Below, piece by piece: positions 24,492 to 32,102 of a stretch of 64,000 nt of DNA (its first letter is position 1; each line of letters opens with the position of its first letter). The DNA is taken from positions 1,674,001 through 1,738,000 of the forward strand of contig NZ_OY729424.1 in NCBI RefSeq assembly GCF_963422335.1, in the 5' to 3' direction. Position numbers and translations under genes: made by a program. This DNA is from an uncultured Roseateles sp. GTDB taxonomy: Bacteria > Pseudomonadota > Gammaproteobacteria > Burkholderiales > Burkholderiaceae_C. The notes beneath the pieces were generated by a model. The model ran no database searches. It had not been told where the DNA came from and worked only from the letters and a program-made list of their open reading frames with translations.

Positions 24492-25510
24492 GCAAGCTTG
24501 TTGATCTGCGCAGTGACACCGTCACGCAACCGACGCCCGCAATGCGCGAGGCGATGATGGCCGCGCCCCTGGGCGACGATGTGTTCAGCGACGACCCGAC
24601 GGTCAATGCCCTGCAGGACAAGCTCGCCGCCACCCTGGGCTTCGAGGCCGCGCTGTTCATGCCCACCGGCACGCAGAGCAATCTGTGCGCGCTGATGAGC
24701 CATTGCCAGCGCGGTGACGAATACATCGTCGGCCAGCTGGCCCACACCTACCGCTGGGAAGGTGGCGGTGCTGCGGTGCTGGGCAGCATCCAGCCCCAGC
24801 CGCTGAACCACCAGCCCGATGGCTCGCTGGCCCTGGCCGATATCGAGGCGGCGATCAAGCCCGATGACGCGCACTTTGCCCGCACGCGCCTGCTGGCGCT
24901 GGAGAACACGATCGGCGGCAAGGTGCTGCCGCTGAGCTATCTGGCCGCGGCCAGCCACCTGGCGCGCAGCCGCGGGTTGAACGTGCATCTGGACGGAGCC
25001 CGGCTGTTCAACGCCGCAGTGGCCCTGGGGGGCGATCCCTACGCCCAGGCGCACACCATCTGCAGCCATTTCGACAGCGTCTCGGTCTGCTTCTCCAAGG
25101 GCCTGGGCGCGCCTGTCGGCTCGGTGCTGTGCGGCTCCAGGGCCTTCATCAAGGCGGCCCATCGCTGGCGCAAGATGGCCGGCGGCGGAATGCGGCAGGC
25201 GGGCGTGCTGGCCGGTGCCGCGCTGTACGCACTGGACCACCATGTGAAGCGCCTGGCCGATGACCATGCGCTGGCTCAAACCCTGGCCGAAGGGCTGCAA
25301 GGCCTGCCCGGTCTGACGGTGGAGCCGCCGCAGACCAATATCGTCTTCGTCGATGTCGCACCCGAGCGGGCGCAAGGCCTGCTGGATCATCTGAAGTCGC
25401 GCGGCGTGCTGGCCACGGGCCTCTATCGCCTGCGCTTCGTTACGCATCTGGATGTCGACGCCGAAGGCGTGCAGCGCGCTGTGGCCGCGATCCGTGAATA
25501 TTTGAGCTGA
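24488..25510 (+). CDS. ltaE: Low-specificity L-threonine aldolase
   Basis: PLP enzyme cleaving L-threonine or L-allo-threonine to glycine and acetaldehyde. 340 residues of fold type I. It starts 'LVDLRSDTVTQPTPAMREAM'; the substrate His lies in the 'QLAHTYRWEGGGAA' region, 'VHLDGARLFNAAVALG' holds the PLP Asp and Arg, and K204 in 'VCFSKGLGAPVGS' is the Schiff-base lysine. It sits inside the trp operon between trpG and trpD, overlapping trpG by 4 bases, although it has no step in tryptophan synthesis. Its expression should follow the trp genes. Confidence 0.93.
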   Translation: MSKLVDLRSDTVTQPTPAMREAMMAAPLGDDVFSDDPTVNALQDKLAATLGFEAALFMPTGTQSNLCALMSHCQRGDEYIVGQLAHTYRWEGGGAAVLGSIQPQPLNHQPDGSLALADIEAAIKPDDAHFARTRLLALENTIGGKVLPLSYLAAASHLARSRGLNVHLDGARLFNAAVALGGDPYAQAHTICSHFDSVSVCFSKGLGAPVGSVLCGSRAFIKAAHRWRKMAGGGMRQAGVLAGAALYALDHHVKRLADDHALAQTLAEGLQGLPGLTVEPPQTNIVFVDVAPERAQGLLDHLKSRGVLATGLYRLRFVTHLDVDAEGVQRAVAAIREYLS

Positions 25511-25519
25511 GGACCGACC

Positions 25520-26557
25520 ATGCCCATATCCCATACCGAAGCGCTGACCCGCGTCATCGAGCACCGCGAGATCTTCCACGACGAAATGCTGTCGCTGATG
25601 CGCGCCATCATGAATGGCGAAATGACGCCGGTGATGTCGGCCGCCTTCCTGACCGGCCTGCGCGTGAAGAAGGAAACGATTGGCGAGATCACCGCCGCCG
25701 CCCAGGTGATGCGCGAGCTGTCGAACAAGGTGCCGGTGCCGCCCAGCCCGCATCTGGTCGACGTGGTCGGCACCGGCGGCGACGGCGCCCACACCTTCAA
25801 TATCTCGACCTGCTCGATGTTCGTGGCCGCCGCGGCCGGTGCCAAGGTGGCCAAGCATGGCAACCGCAGTGTGTCCAGCAAGACCGGCAGCGCCGATGTG
25901 CTGGAGGCCCTGGGCGCCAACATCATGCTCAAGCCGGCCCAGGTGGCCGAATGCATCGCGCGCACCGGCATAGGCTTCATGTTCGCGCCCAACCACCATC
26001 CGGCGATGAAGAACATCGCTCCGGTGCGGCGCGAGCTGGGCGTGCGCACCATCTTCAACATCCTGGGGCCGCTGACCAATCCGGCCGGCGCCAACAACAT
26101 ACTGATGGGTGTGTTCCACCCTGATCTGGTCGGCATTCAGGTGCGCGTGATGCAGCGCCTGGGCGCCGAGCATGCGGTGGTGGTCTACGGCAAGGACGGC
26201 ATGGACGAGGTGTCTCTCGGCGCCGCGACCCTGGTCGGCGAGCTGAAGGACGGCCATGTGCGCGAGTACGAGATCCACCCCGAGGACTTCGGCCTGCGCA
26301 TGGTATCCAACCGCAGCCTGAAGGTCGATGGGCCCGAGCAGTCGCGCGTGATGCTGATCGACGCGCTCGACAATGCCGAAGGCCCGGCGCGCGAGATCGT
26401 CACGCTGAATGCGGGTGCGACGCTGTACGCGGCCAATATCGCCGGCTCTATTGCCGAGGGCATCAATATCGCCCGCGAGGCGATCGCCAGCGGCGCGGCG
26501 CGCGAGAAGCTCGACCAGTTCGTGCGCACGACCCAAGAGTTGGGAGGTGCCGTTTGA
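25520..26557 (+). CDS. trpD: Anthranilate phosphoribosyltransferase
   Basis: Transfers phosphoribosyl from PRPP to anthranilate, the second step of the pathway. 345 residues. PRPP/Mg motifs are 'VDVVGTGGDGAHTFNIST', 'AKVAKHGNRSVSSKTGSAD' and 'YGKDGMDEVSLG'; the anthranilate tunnel region is 'FMFAPNHHPAMKNIAPVRRE'. It begins 9 bases after the aldolase stop with a GAGGA site. TrpC overlaps its stop (TTGA). It is a stand-alone enzyme, not fused to TrpG as in enterobacteria. Confidence 0.97.
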   Translation: MPISHTEALTRVIEHREIFHDEMLSLMRAIMNGEMTPVMSAAFLTGLRVKKETIGEITAAAQVMRELSNKVPVPPSPHLVDVVGTGGDGAHTFNISTCSMFVAAAAGAKVAKHGNRSVSSKTGSADVLEALGANIMLKPAQVAECIARTGIGFMFAPNHHPAMKNIAPVRRELGVRTIFNILGPLTNPAGANNILMGVFHPDLVGIQVRVMQRLGAEHAVVVYGKDGMDEVSLGAATLVGELKDGHVREYEIHPEDFGLRMVSNRSLKVDGPEQSRVMLIDALDNAEGPAREIVTLNAGATLYAANIAGSIAEGINIAREAIASGAAREKLDQFVRTTQELGGAV

Positions 26558-27342
26558 GCGACATACTGAACAAGATCGTCGAGGTCAAGCGCGAGGAGAT
26601 CTCGGCGGCGCGTCGCCAGCGCGATCAGGCTTCGCTGCGCCGCGACGCCGAGTCGCTGGGCGGCCAGCGCGACTTCGTCGCCAGCCTGCGCCAGCGTATC
26701 GCGGCCGGCCAGGCGGGCGTGATTGCCGAGGTCAAGAAGGCCAGCCCCAGCAAGGGCGTGCTGCGCGCCGACTTCCGCCCGGCCGAGATTGCCAAAAGCT
26801 ACGCGCAACATGGGGCTGCCTGTTTGAGCGTGCTGACCGACGCGCAGTTCTTCCAGGGTTCGCAAGCCTATCTGGAGCAGGCCCGCGCCGCCTGCACTCT
26901 GCCGGTGCTGCGCAAGGACTTCATGGTCGATGCCTACCAGGTCTACGAGGCGCGGGCGATGGGGGCCGACTGCATCCTGCTGATCGCCGCCTGCCTGGAC
27001 GATGGCCAGATGGCCGAGCTGGAGGCCCAGGCCCTGGAGCTGGGCATGGCGGTGCTGGTCGAGGTTCACGACGGCCCCGAGCTGGACCGCGCGCTGCGCC
27101 TGAAGACACCGCTGGTGGGCATCAACAACCGCAATCTGCGCAGCTTCGAGGTCACGCTGGACACGACGCTGGGCCTGCTCAAGCATGTGCCGGCCGACCG
27201 CCTGCTGGTCACCGAGTCCGGCATTCTGGGCCGAGCCGATGTCGAGCGCATGCGCGCCGCCGCGGTGAATGCCTTCCTGGTCGGCGAGGCCTTCATGCGC
27301 GCGCCCGAGCCGGGTGTGGCGCTGGCCGAGCTGTTCGCCTGA
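26554..27342 (+). CDS. trpC: Indole-3-glycerol-phosphate synthase
   Basis: Closes the indole ring from carboxyphenylaminodeoxyribulose phosphate. 262-residue TIM barrel with 'VIAEVKKASPSKGVLRADF' (catalytic Lys and phosphate loop), 'VLRKDFMVDAYQVYEARAMG', 'VGINNRNLRSF' and 'LVTESGI'. It is not fused to TrpF. The start is TTG 26554 overlapping the trpD stop, with GGAGG five to eight bases upstream; no ATG fits. It shares one base with the ung start. Confidence 0.96.
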   Translation: MSDILNKIVEVKREEISAARRQRDQASLRRDAESLGGQRDFVASLRQRIAAGQAGVIAEVKKASPSKGVLRADFRPAEIAKSYAQHGAACLSVLTDAQFFQGSQAYLEQARAACTLPVLRKDFMVDAYQVYEARAMGADCILLIAACLDDGQMAELEAQALELGMAVLVEVHDGPELDRALRLKTPLVGINNRNLRSFEVTLDTTLGLLKHVPADRLLVTESGILGRADVERMRAAAVNAFLVGEAFMRAPEPGVALAELFA

Positions 27343-28088
27343 TGGGCGTCGTGCAGCAGGCCGAGCTGGGGCTGGACGCGCCGAACCGCCTGAGCGCGCC
27401 GCTGGCCTCGCTGCTGGGTGGGCTGGATGCGGGCTGGCAGCCGGTGGTCGATGCCTGGTGCGACAGTGCGGCAGGGCAGGGCTTGTTGGCCCATGTCGCC
27501 GCCCGCCAGGCGCAAGACGCGGTGATCTATCCAGCCGATCCGCTGCGCGCGCTGCGCCTGACGCCGCTGGCCGAGACCCGCGTCGTCATCCTCGGTCAGG
27601 ACCCGTACCACGGCCCCGGCCAAGCCGAGGGCCTGGCCTTCTCGGTGCCTGCCGGCCTGAAGCTGCCGCCCAGCCTGCGCAATATCTTCAAGGAGCTGCA
27701 GCGCGACCTGGGCCAGCCGGTGCCGGCCGGTGGTCATCTGCTCCCCTGGGCCCGGCGCGGCGTGCTGCTGCTGAACACCTGCCTGACGGTGGAGGACGGC
27801 CAGGCCGCCAGCCACGCCAAGCGAGGCTGGGAAGCCTTGACCGACGGGCTGATCGCGGCTGCCGCTGAGCACACCACGCCCAAGGTCTTCATGCTATGGG
27901 GCGCCCATGCGCAGAGCAAGCTGGGGCTGATAGCCGGCAGCGGCCGGGCGCATCTGGTGCTGCAGTGCAATCACCCGTCGCCGCTGTCGGCCACGCGCGG
28001 GCCGGTGCCCTTTGTCGGCTGCGGCCACTTCTCGCAAGCCGCGGCTTTTGTGGCGGCGCAGGGCGGCACGCTGGCCTGGTCCTTGTAA
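27342..28088 (+). CDS. ung: Uracil-DNA glycosylase
   Basis: Removes uracil from DNA, the first step of uracil base-excision repair. 248 residues. Motif A is 'GQDPYHGPGQAEGLAFSV' with the water-activating D87; the phenylalanine/asparagine pocket region is 'LLNTCLTVEDGQAASHAKRG'; the DNA-intercalation motif is 'NHPSPLSA' with the catalytic His. ATG 27342 overlaps the trpC stop by one base (TGATG), so it is the last gene of the trp transcription unit. A hairpin at 28105 follows. Confidence 0.95.
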   Translation: MGVVQQAELGLDAPNRLSAPLASLLGGLDAGWQPVVDAWCDSAAGQGLLAHVAARQAQDAVIYPADPLRALRLTPLAETRVVILGQDPYHGPGQAEGLAFSVPAGLKLPPSLRNIFKELQRDLGQPVPAGGHLLPWARRGVLLLNTCLTVEDGQAASHAKRGWEALTDGLIAAAAEHTTPKVFMLWGAHAQSKLGLIAGSGRAHLVLQCNHPSPLSATRGPVPFVGCGHFSQAAAFVAAQGGTLAWSL

Positions 28089-28104
28089 GCGCTTGCAAGG
28101 CCTG

Positions 28105-28120
28105 TCCGCCGGCTGGCGGA
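28105..28120 (+). terminator. Possible terminator hairpin after ung
   Basis: TCCGCC (28105-28110) and GGCGGA (28115-28120) form a 6-base-pair stem with a GGCT loop 17 bases past the ung stop. The sequence CCTTG...CAAGG (28081-28100) spanning the stop can form a second stem. No T tract follows either stem, so this is a weak terminator call. Confidence 0.35.
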
Positions 28121-28140
28121 TATCGGCCTATCCAGTGAGA

Positions 28141-28183
28141 TACCAATTGACCATTTGGTTTTTTTGGTACTACACTGGTATTA
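28141..28183 (+). promoter_or_regulatory. nag operon promoter with clustered ACCA/TGGT operator half-sites
   Basis: A -35-like TTGACC (28147-28152) and a -10-like TACACT (28171-28176) are 18 bases apart, putting the transcript start at or next to the nagK ATG (28185). Overlapping the promoter are TACCAA (28141-28146), ACCA-TT-TGGT (28150-28159), and direct repeats TGGTACTA (28165-28172) and TGGTATTA (28176-28183) one helical turn apart. These resemble sites for HutC-type GntR repressors and are the probable target of NagR encoded in this operon. Confidence 0.6.
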
Positions 28184-28184
28184 G

Positions 28185-29102
28185 ATGAGTACCCGAACCC
28201 AAACCTCAGCCACGTTCTCGCCGAATGCCGTCAGTTACCTGATCGGCATCGATGGCGGCGGCACCGGCACCCGCGCCCGATTGGCTGCGCGCGACGGCAA
28301 GGTGCTGGGCTTTGGCGCTGCCGGGCCCTCGGGTCTGGCCCAGGGCATTGAACAGGCCTGGACCCATATCGGCCAGGCGATTGTCGCAGCCTTTGCCGAT
28401 GCCGGCCTGGCGCCTGCGCCGTTGGAAGCCTGCGCATTGGGCCTGGGCTTGGCGGGCGCCCATCTGGGCACGCGCGCCCAGGCTTTTCTGGACGCCGCGC
28501 CGGCCTATGGCCTGGTCGCCGTCGACACCGATGCCTACACCGCCCTGCTGGGCGCCCATGACGGCCGGCCCGGCGCCCTGCTGGCCGCAGGCACCGGCAG
28601 CATTGGCGAGGCCTGGCATTTTGATGGCCGCCATCTGTTCGTCAGCGGTTTCGGTTTTGGTGTCGGCGACGAGGGCAGTGGCGCATGGCTGGGTGTGGAG
28701 GCGATGCGTGTCGCCCAGCAGGCCCAGGACGGCCGCCAGCCCGCAGGTGCTCTGGCTCAAGCGGTGTGGGCGCTGACCGGCCCCGGCCGCGAAGACCTGC
28801 TGGCCTGGTGTGCGAATGCCGGCCAGCATGAATTTGCCCAGTTGGCGCCGCTGGTTTTTGAGGCCGAAGCCAGCGATCCGGTCGCCGCGCAACTGCTGGC
28901 ACGGGCCGTGCATGAGCTTGAGGCGGTGGTGCATGCGATGGACCCGGACGGGGCCCTGCCGCTGGCTATCAGCGGCAGCATTGGTCTTCGATTGGCCTCA
29001 CGCTTCTCAGGCATCATCCAAGCGCGCTGCGTCAAGCCGGTCGGCGATTCCGCCGATGGGGCGCTGCGCCTGATCGAACAAGCGCTCAGCCGAACCCTGT
29101 GA
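28185..29102 (+). CDS. nagK: N-acetylglucosamine kinase (BadF/BadG/BcrA/BcrD ATPase family)
   Basis: Phosphorylates GlcNAc imported without a PTS to GlcNAc-6-phosphate. 305 residues of the actin-like ATPase fold: phosphate-1 'IGIDGGGTGTRARLA', phosphate-2 'LLAAGTGSIGEAWHF', adenosine region 'LPLAISGSIG'. ATG 28185 has no ribosome site and probably forms the 5' end of the mRNA. It is first of nine co-directional genes for GlcNAc use and overlaps nagR by GTGA. A glucosamine-specific kinase is the main alternative; the nagA neighbour argues for GlcNAc. Confidence 0.88.
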   Translation: MSTRTQTSATFSPNAVSYLIGIDGGGTGTRARLAARDGKVLGFGAAGPSGLAQGIEQAWTHIGQAIVAAFADAGLAPAPLEACALGLGLAGAHLGTRAQAFLDAAPAYGLVAVDTDAYTALLGAHDGRPGALLAAGTGSIGEAWHFDGRHLFVSGFGFGVGDEGSGAWLGVEAMRVAQQAQDGRQPAGALAQAVWALTGPGREDLLAWCANAGQHEFAQLAPLVFEAEASDPVAAQLLARAVHELEAVVHAMDPDGALPLAISGSIGLRLASRFSGIIQARCVKPVGDSADGALRLIEQALSRTL

Positions 29103-29851
29103 CGAAAAGCGTGATGAAACAGCCCTTTACCTTCAAGCCCGACGAGCGCGCCGCCTCGCCGCTGTACATGCAGCTGGCCCAGAAGCTGGCGCAGGCGATA
29201 CGCGACAACATCTACAGCGCCGACGAGGCCCTGCCCTCCGAGCGGGTGCTGTCCGAGTCGCTGGGCCTGTCGCGCGTCACCGCCCGCAAGGCCATAGACC
29301 GCCTGGTCGAGCAAGGGCTCATCGTGCGCCGCCGCGGCTCGGGCAATTACATCGCGCCGAAGCTGGAGCAGCCGCTGTCGCGCCTGACCAGCTTCTCCGA
29401 AGAGCTGGACCAACGCGGCTTCAAGCCCAGCTCACGCTGGCTGACCCGCGGCTTCAGCATTGCCGCGCCCGACGAGCAGCTGAGCCTGGGCCTGACCACC
29501 GGCGAGCGCGTGGCGCGGCTGGAGCGTCTGCGCCTGGCCGACAAGGTGGTGATGGCCTACGAGGTTTCGGTGCTGCCCGAAAGCGTGCTGGCCGACCCCG
29601 AGGCGGTCGACGCCTCGCTGTATGCCTATCTGTCGCGCAACGGCCGTGCACCGGTGCGCGCGCTGCAGCACATCCGCGCCATCAATGCCGAGGCCAAGCT
29701 GGCCGATCTGCTGGGTGTGCCGCTGGGTCAGGCCGTGCTGTTCATCACCCGCGTGGGCTATCTGGAATCGGGTCAGGCCGTCGAGCTGACCCATTCTTAC
29801 TGCCGCAGCGATTACTACGACTTTGTGGCGGAAATGAGGCGCGAGGGATGA
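29099..29851 (+). CDS. nagR: GntR-family (HutC subfamily) transcriptional regulator, probable NagR
   Basis: 250 residues. The N-terminal winged helix-turn-helix includes 'LPSERVLSESLGLSRVTARK' (about residues 45-64) and 'GLIVRRRGSGNYI'. The C-terminal UTRA ligand domain spans about residues 95-240 and ends 'SYCRSDYYDFVAEMRR'. This subfamily usually senses phosphorylated amino sugars such as GlcNAc-6-P or GlcN-6-P. It starts at GTG 29099 overlapping nagK; ATG 29114 is an alternative. It probably represses its own operon at 28141-28183 and the TonB receptor gene at 40605-40614. Confidence 0.9.
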   Translation: MTKSVMKQPFTFKPDERAASPLYMQLAQKLAQAIRDNIYSADEALPSERVLSESLGLSRVTARKAIDRLVEQGLIVRRRGSGNYIAPKLEQPLSRLTSFSEELDQRGFKPSSRWLTRGFSIAAPDEQLSLGLTTGERVARLERLRLADKVVMAYEVSVLPESVLADPEAVDASLYAYLSRNGRAPVRALQHIRAINAEAKLADLLGVPLGQAVLFITRVGYLESGQAVELTHSYCRSDYYDFVAEMRREG

Positions 29852-30972
29852 GTGTTCTGGCTCGGGTAGAGGGGCATGTACTGACCCCGCAAGGCTTTGT
29901 GCACGGATTCCTGGAGCATGAAGCTGGCCGCGTGGTGCGCATCGAGGGGGAGTCGGTCAGCGAGTCCCGTGTGCGCCTGGAGGCCCGAGCCATCGTCCTG
30001 CCCGGCTTCATCGACCTGCATGTGCATGGCGGTGGCGGCCACGATATCATGGAAGGCGGCGAATCGGCGCAAAGCGTGGCCCGCTCCCACGTCAAGCACG
30101 GCACGACGGCCATGCTGGCCACCACCATGACCGCGCCGATGAGCGAGATCGAGGCCGCGATGCGCGCCGTGGGCAGCGTCTGCCGCACCCGCGCCCCCGG
30201 CTCGGCCCGCCTGCTGGGCGTGCACCTCGAAGGCCCCTACATCAATTCCGGCAAGCTGGGCGCCCAGCCCAATTTCGCCAAGCCCGCCCATCTCGATGAG
30301 CTGATGAGCCTGCATGCGCTGGCGCCGATCAAGCTGATCACGCTGGCGCCCGAGCTGCCCGGCAATCTGGAACTGATTGGCCCGCTGCGCGCGGCCGGCT
30401 TCCAGGTGCAGATCGGCCATACGCTGGGCACCTACGAGGACGGCGTTGCCGCCTTGCAAGAGGGCGCCGGCGGTTTCACCCATCTGTTCAACGCGATGAC
30501 GGGCATGCACCACCGCGAGCCCGGCATGGTGGGCGCGGCGCTGGCCCACGCCAAATACTCCGAAATCATCCCCGATCTGCTGCATGCCCACCCTGGCGCG
30601 ATCCGCGTGGCCCTGCGCTCCATTCCCTGCCTGTTCTGCGTCACCGATTCGACCGCCGCCGCCGGCATGCCCGATGGCGAATACAGCCTGGGCCGCCACC
30701 GTGTCACCAAGTGCATGGGCGGTGTGCGCCTGGCCGACGGCACGCTGGCCGGCAGCACGCTGACGATGGACCAGGCGCTGCGCAATCTCGTCGGCCTGGG
30801 CCTCGAGATTGAAGACGCTTCGCGCCGCGTATCGACCTACGCGGCCGAGTATTTGGGCTTGGACGACCGCGGCCATCTGGCCCCGGGCACGCAGGCGGAT
30901 TTTGTGGTGATGGACCGTGACTTGCAGCTGCAACGCGTGGTCGTTGAAGGAGAAGAGATTGACCTCGCTTGA
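29848..30972 (+). CDS. nagA: N-acetylglucosamine-6-phosphate deacetylase
   Basis: Hydrolyses GlcNAc-6-P to glucosamine-6-P and acetate. 374-residue amidohydrolase barrel: 'LPGFIDLHVHGGGGHDIMEG' metal site, 'LGVHLEGPYIN' metal Glu, 'VQIGHTLGTYEDG' and 'THLFNAMTGMHHREPG' metal His residues, and catalytic Asp in 'FCVTDSTAAAGMPDG'. The C-terminus is 'GTQADFVVMDRDL'. ATG 29848 overlaps the nagR stop (ATGA), and the downstream nagB gene starts 14 bases before its stop. Confidence 0.96.
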   Translation: MSVLARVEGHVLTPQGFVHGFLEHEAGRVVRIEGESVSESRVRLEARAIVLPGFIDLHVHGGGGHDIMEGGESAQSVARSHVKHGTTAMLATTMTAPMSEIEAAMRAVGSVCRTRAPGSARLLGVHLEGPYINSGKLGAQPNFAKPAHLDELMSLHALAPIKLITLAPELPGNLELIGPLRAAGFQVQIGHTLGTYEDGVAALQEGAGGFTHLFNAMTGMHHREPGMVGAALAHAKYSEIIPDLLHAHPGAIRVALRSIPCLFCVTDSTAAAGMPDGEYSLGRHRVTKCMGGVRLADGTLAGSTLTMDQALRNLVGLGLEIEDASRRVSTYAAEYLGLDDRGHLAPGTQADFVVMDRDLQLQRVVVEGEEIDLA

Positions 30973-31999
30973 AACCGGCGCGTCGCGCATGCTGCAAGAG
31001 GCGCTGTTCGCGCCGCAGGCCGTGGCCCGCATGCTGGCCAATGATGCGGATGCCTATGCCGCCCTGGGCCGTTCGCTGCGCGAGCAGCCGCCCGCCGCCC
31101 TGCTGACCGTGGCCCGTGGCAGCTCGGACCACGCCGCACACTACATGGCCTATCTGATCATGGCGCGGCTGGGCCGGCTGGTCACCTCGCTGCCGATGTC
31201 GGTCGTCACGCTGTACCAGTCGCAGCTGGTCTGCGAGGGCATTGTCTCGCTGGCCTTCTCGCAATCGGGCCAGAGCCCCGACCTGGTGGCGCCGACGAAG
31301 TTCTTCCGTGCCGGCGGTGCCCGCACCGTGGCCTTCGTCAATGACCCGGCTTCGCCGCTGGCCCAGGCCTCGCAATTCGTTTTTCCGCTGCATGCCGGCG
31401 CCGAGACCAGCGTGGCCGCGACCAAGAGCTATATCGCCCAACTGGTGGCCGGCGCGCGCGTGGTCGCCGCCTGGTCCGGCGACGATGATTTGCTGGCCGC
31501 GCTGCAGCATCTGCCCGAGGCCCTGGAGCGCGCCGCGCATCAGGACTGGCGCGTTGCCGTCGATGTGCTGAAGGATGCCGACCGCCTGTTCGTCATCGGC
31601 CGTGGCACCAGCCTGCCCATCGCCCAGGAGGCGGCGTTGAAGTTCAAGGAGACCTGCGGCATCCAAGCCGAGGCCTTCTCCGGCGCCGAGGTCAAGCACG
31701 GCCCGATGGCGCTGGTGGAGGAGGGCTATCCGATGCTGGTGTTCGCGCCGCGCGGCCCGACCCAGGCCAGCCTGATCGCCCTGGCCGAGGACATGCGCGG
31801 CCGCGGCGCCCGCGTGCTGCTGGCCGCGCCCGAGGGCACGCCCGGCGCCGAGCTGCCGCTGGCCACCACCGGCAACGAGGACCTCGACCCGATCGCCGCG
31901 GTGCAGAGCTTCTATCCGATGGTCGAGGCGCTGGCCCGGGCCCGGGGCTTGAACCCCGACCAGCCGCGCCATCTGGCCAAGGTCACCAAGACCCATTGA
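30959..31999 (+). CDS. nagB: Glucosamine-6-phosphate deaminase, SIS-domain type (NagB-II)
   Basis: Converts glucosamine-6-P to fructose-6-P and ammonia, completing GlcNAc catabolism. 346 residues with two SIS domains resembling the isomerase half of GlmS: 'TVARGSSDHAAHYMAYL', 'AFSQSGQSPDLVAPTKF', then 'FVIGRGTSLPIAQEAALKFK' and 'AEAFSGAEVKHGPMALV'. It lacks the glutaminase domain, so it acts as a deaminase rather than a synthase. TTG 30959 is chosen because AAGGAG stands 6 bases upstream; ATG 30989 would shorten it by 10 residues. It overlaps nagA by 14 bases. Confidence 0.9.
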   Translation: MTSLETGASRMLQEALFAPQAVARMLANDADAYAALGRSLREQPPAALLTVARGSSDHAAHYMAYLIMARLGRLVTSLPMSVVTLYQSQLVCEGIVSLAFSQSGQSPDLVAPTKFFRAGGARTVAFVNDPASPLAQASQFVFPLHAGAETSVAATKSYIAQLVAGARVVAAWSGDDDLLAALQHLPEALERAAHQDWRVAVDVLKDADRLFVIGRGTSLPIAQEAALKFKETCGIQAEAFSGAEVKHGPMALVEEGYPMLVFAPRGPTQASLIALAEDMRGRGARVLLAAPEGTPGAELPLATTGNEDLDPIAAVQSFYPMVEALARARGLNPDQPRHLAKVTKTH

Positions 32000-32046
32000 T
32001 TGACGACGACGGCGGCCGCTTGCGGTCGCCGGCGGGTTCTCTTGCT

Positions 32047-32075
32047 GCCGAGGCGCTGCACAGCGCGGCCTCGGC
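32047..32075 (+). promoter_or_regulatory. Intercistronic hairpin between nagB and nagZ
   Basis: GCCGAGGC (32047-32054) pairs with GCCTCGGC (32068-32075), and GCT/AGC can extend the stem inward. It occupies the 103-base gap between two same-strand genes and has no T run. mRNA stabilisation or partial termination is possible. Confidence 0.4.
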
Positions 32076-32102
32076 CCGTTCCCACCTGCCCCAGGTTTGC
32101 AC

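Noticed and set aside
30959..30972. Frameshift or annotation error at the nagA-nagB junction
   Set aside because: The 14-base overlap is explained by a TTG start with a well-placed AAGGAG site; both proteins are full length.
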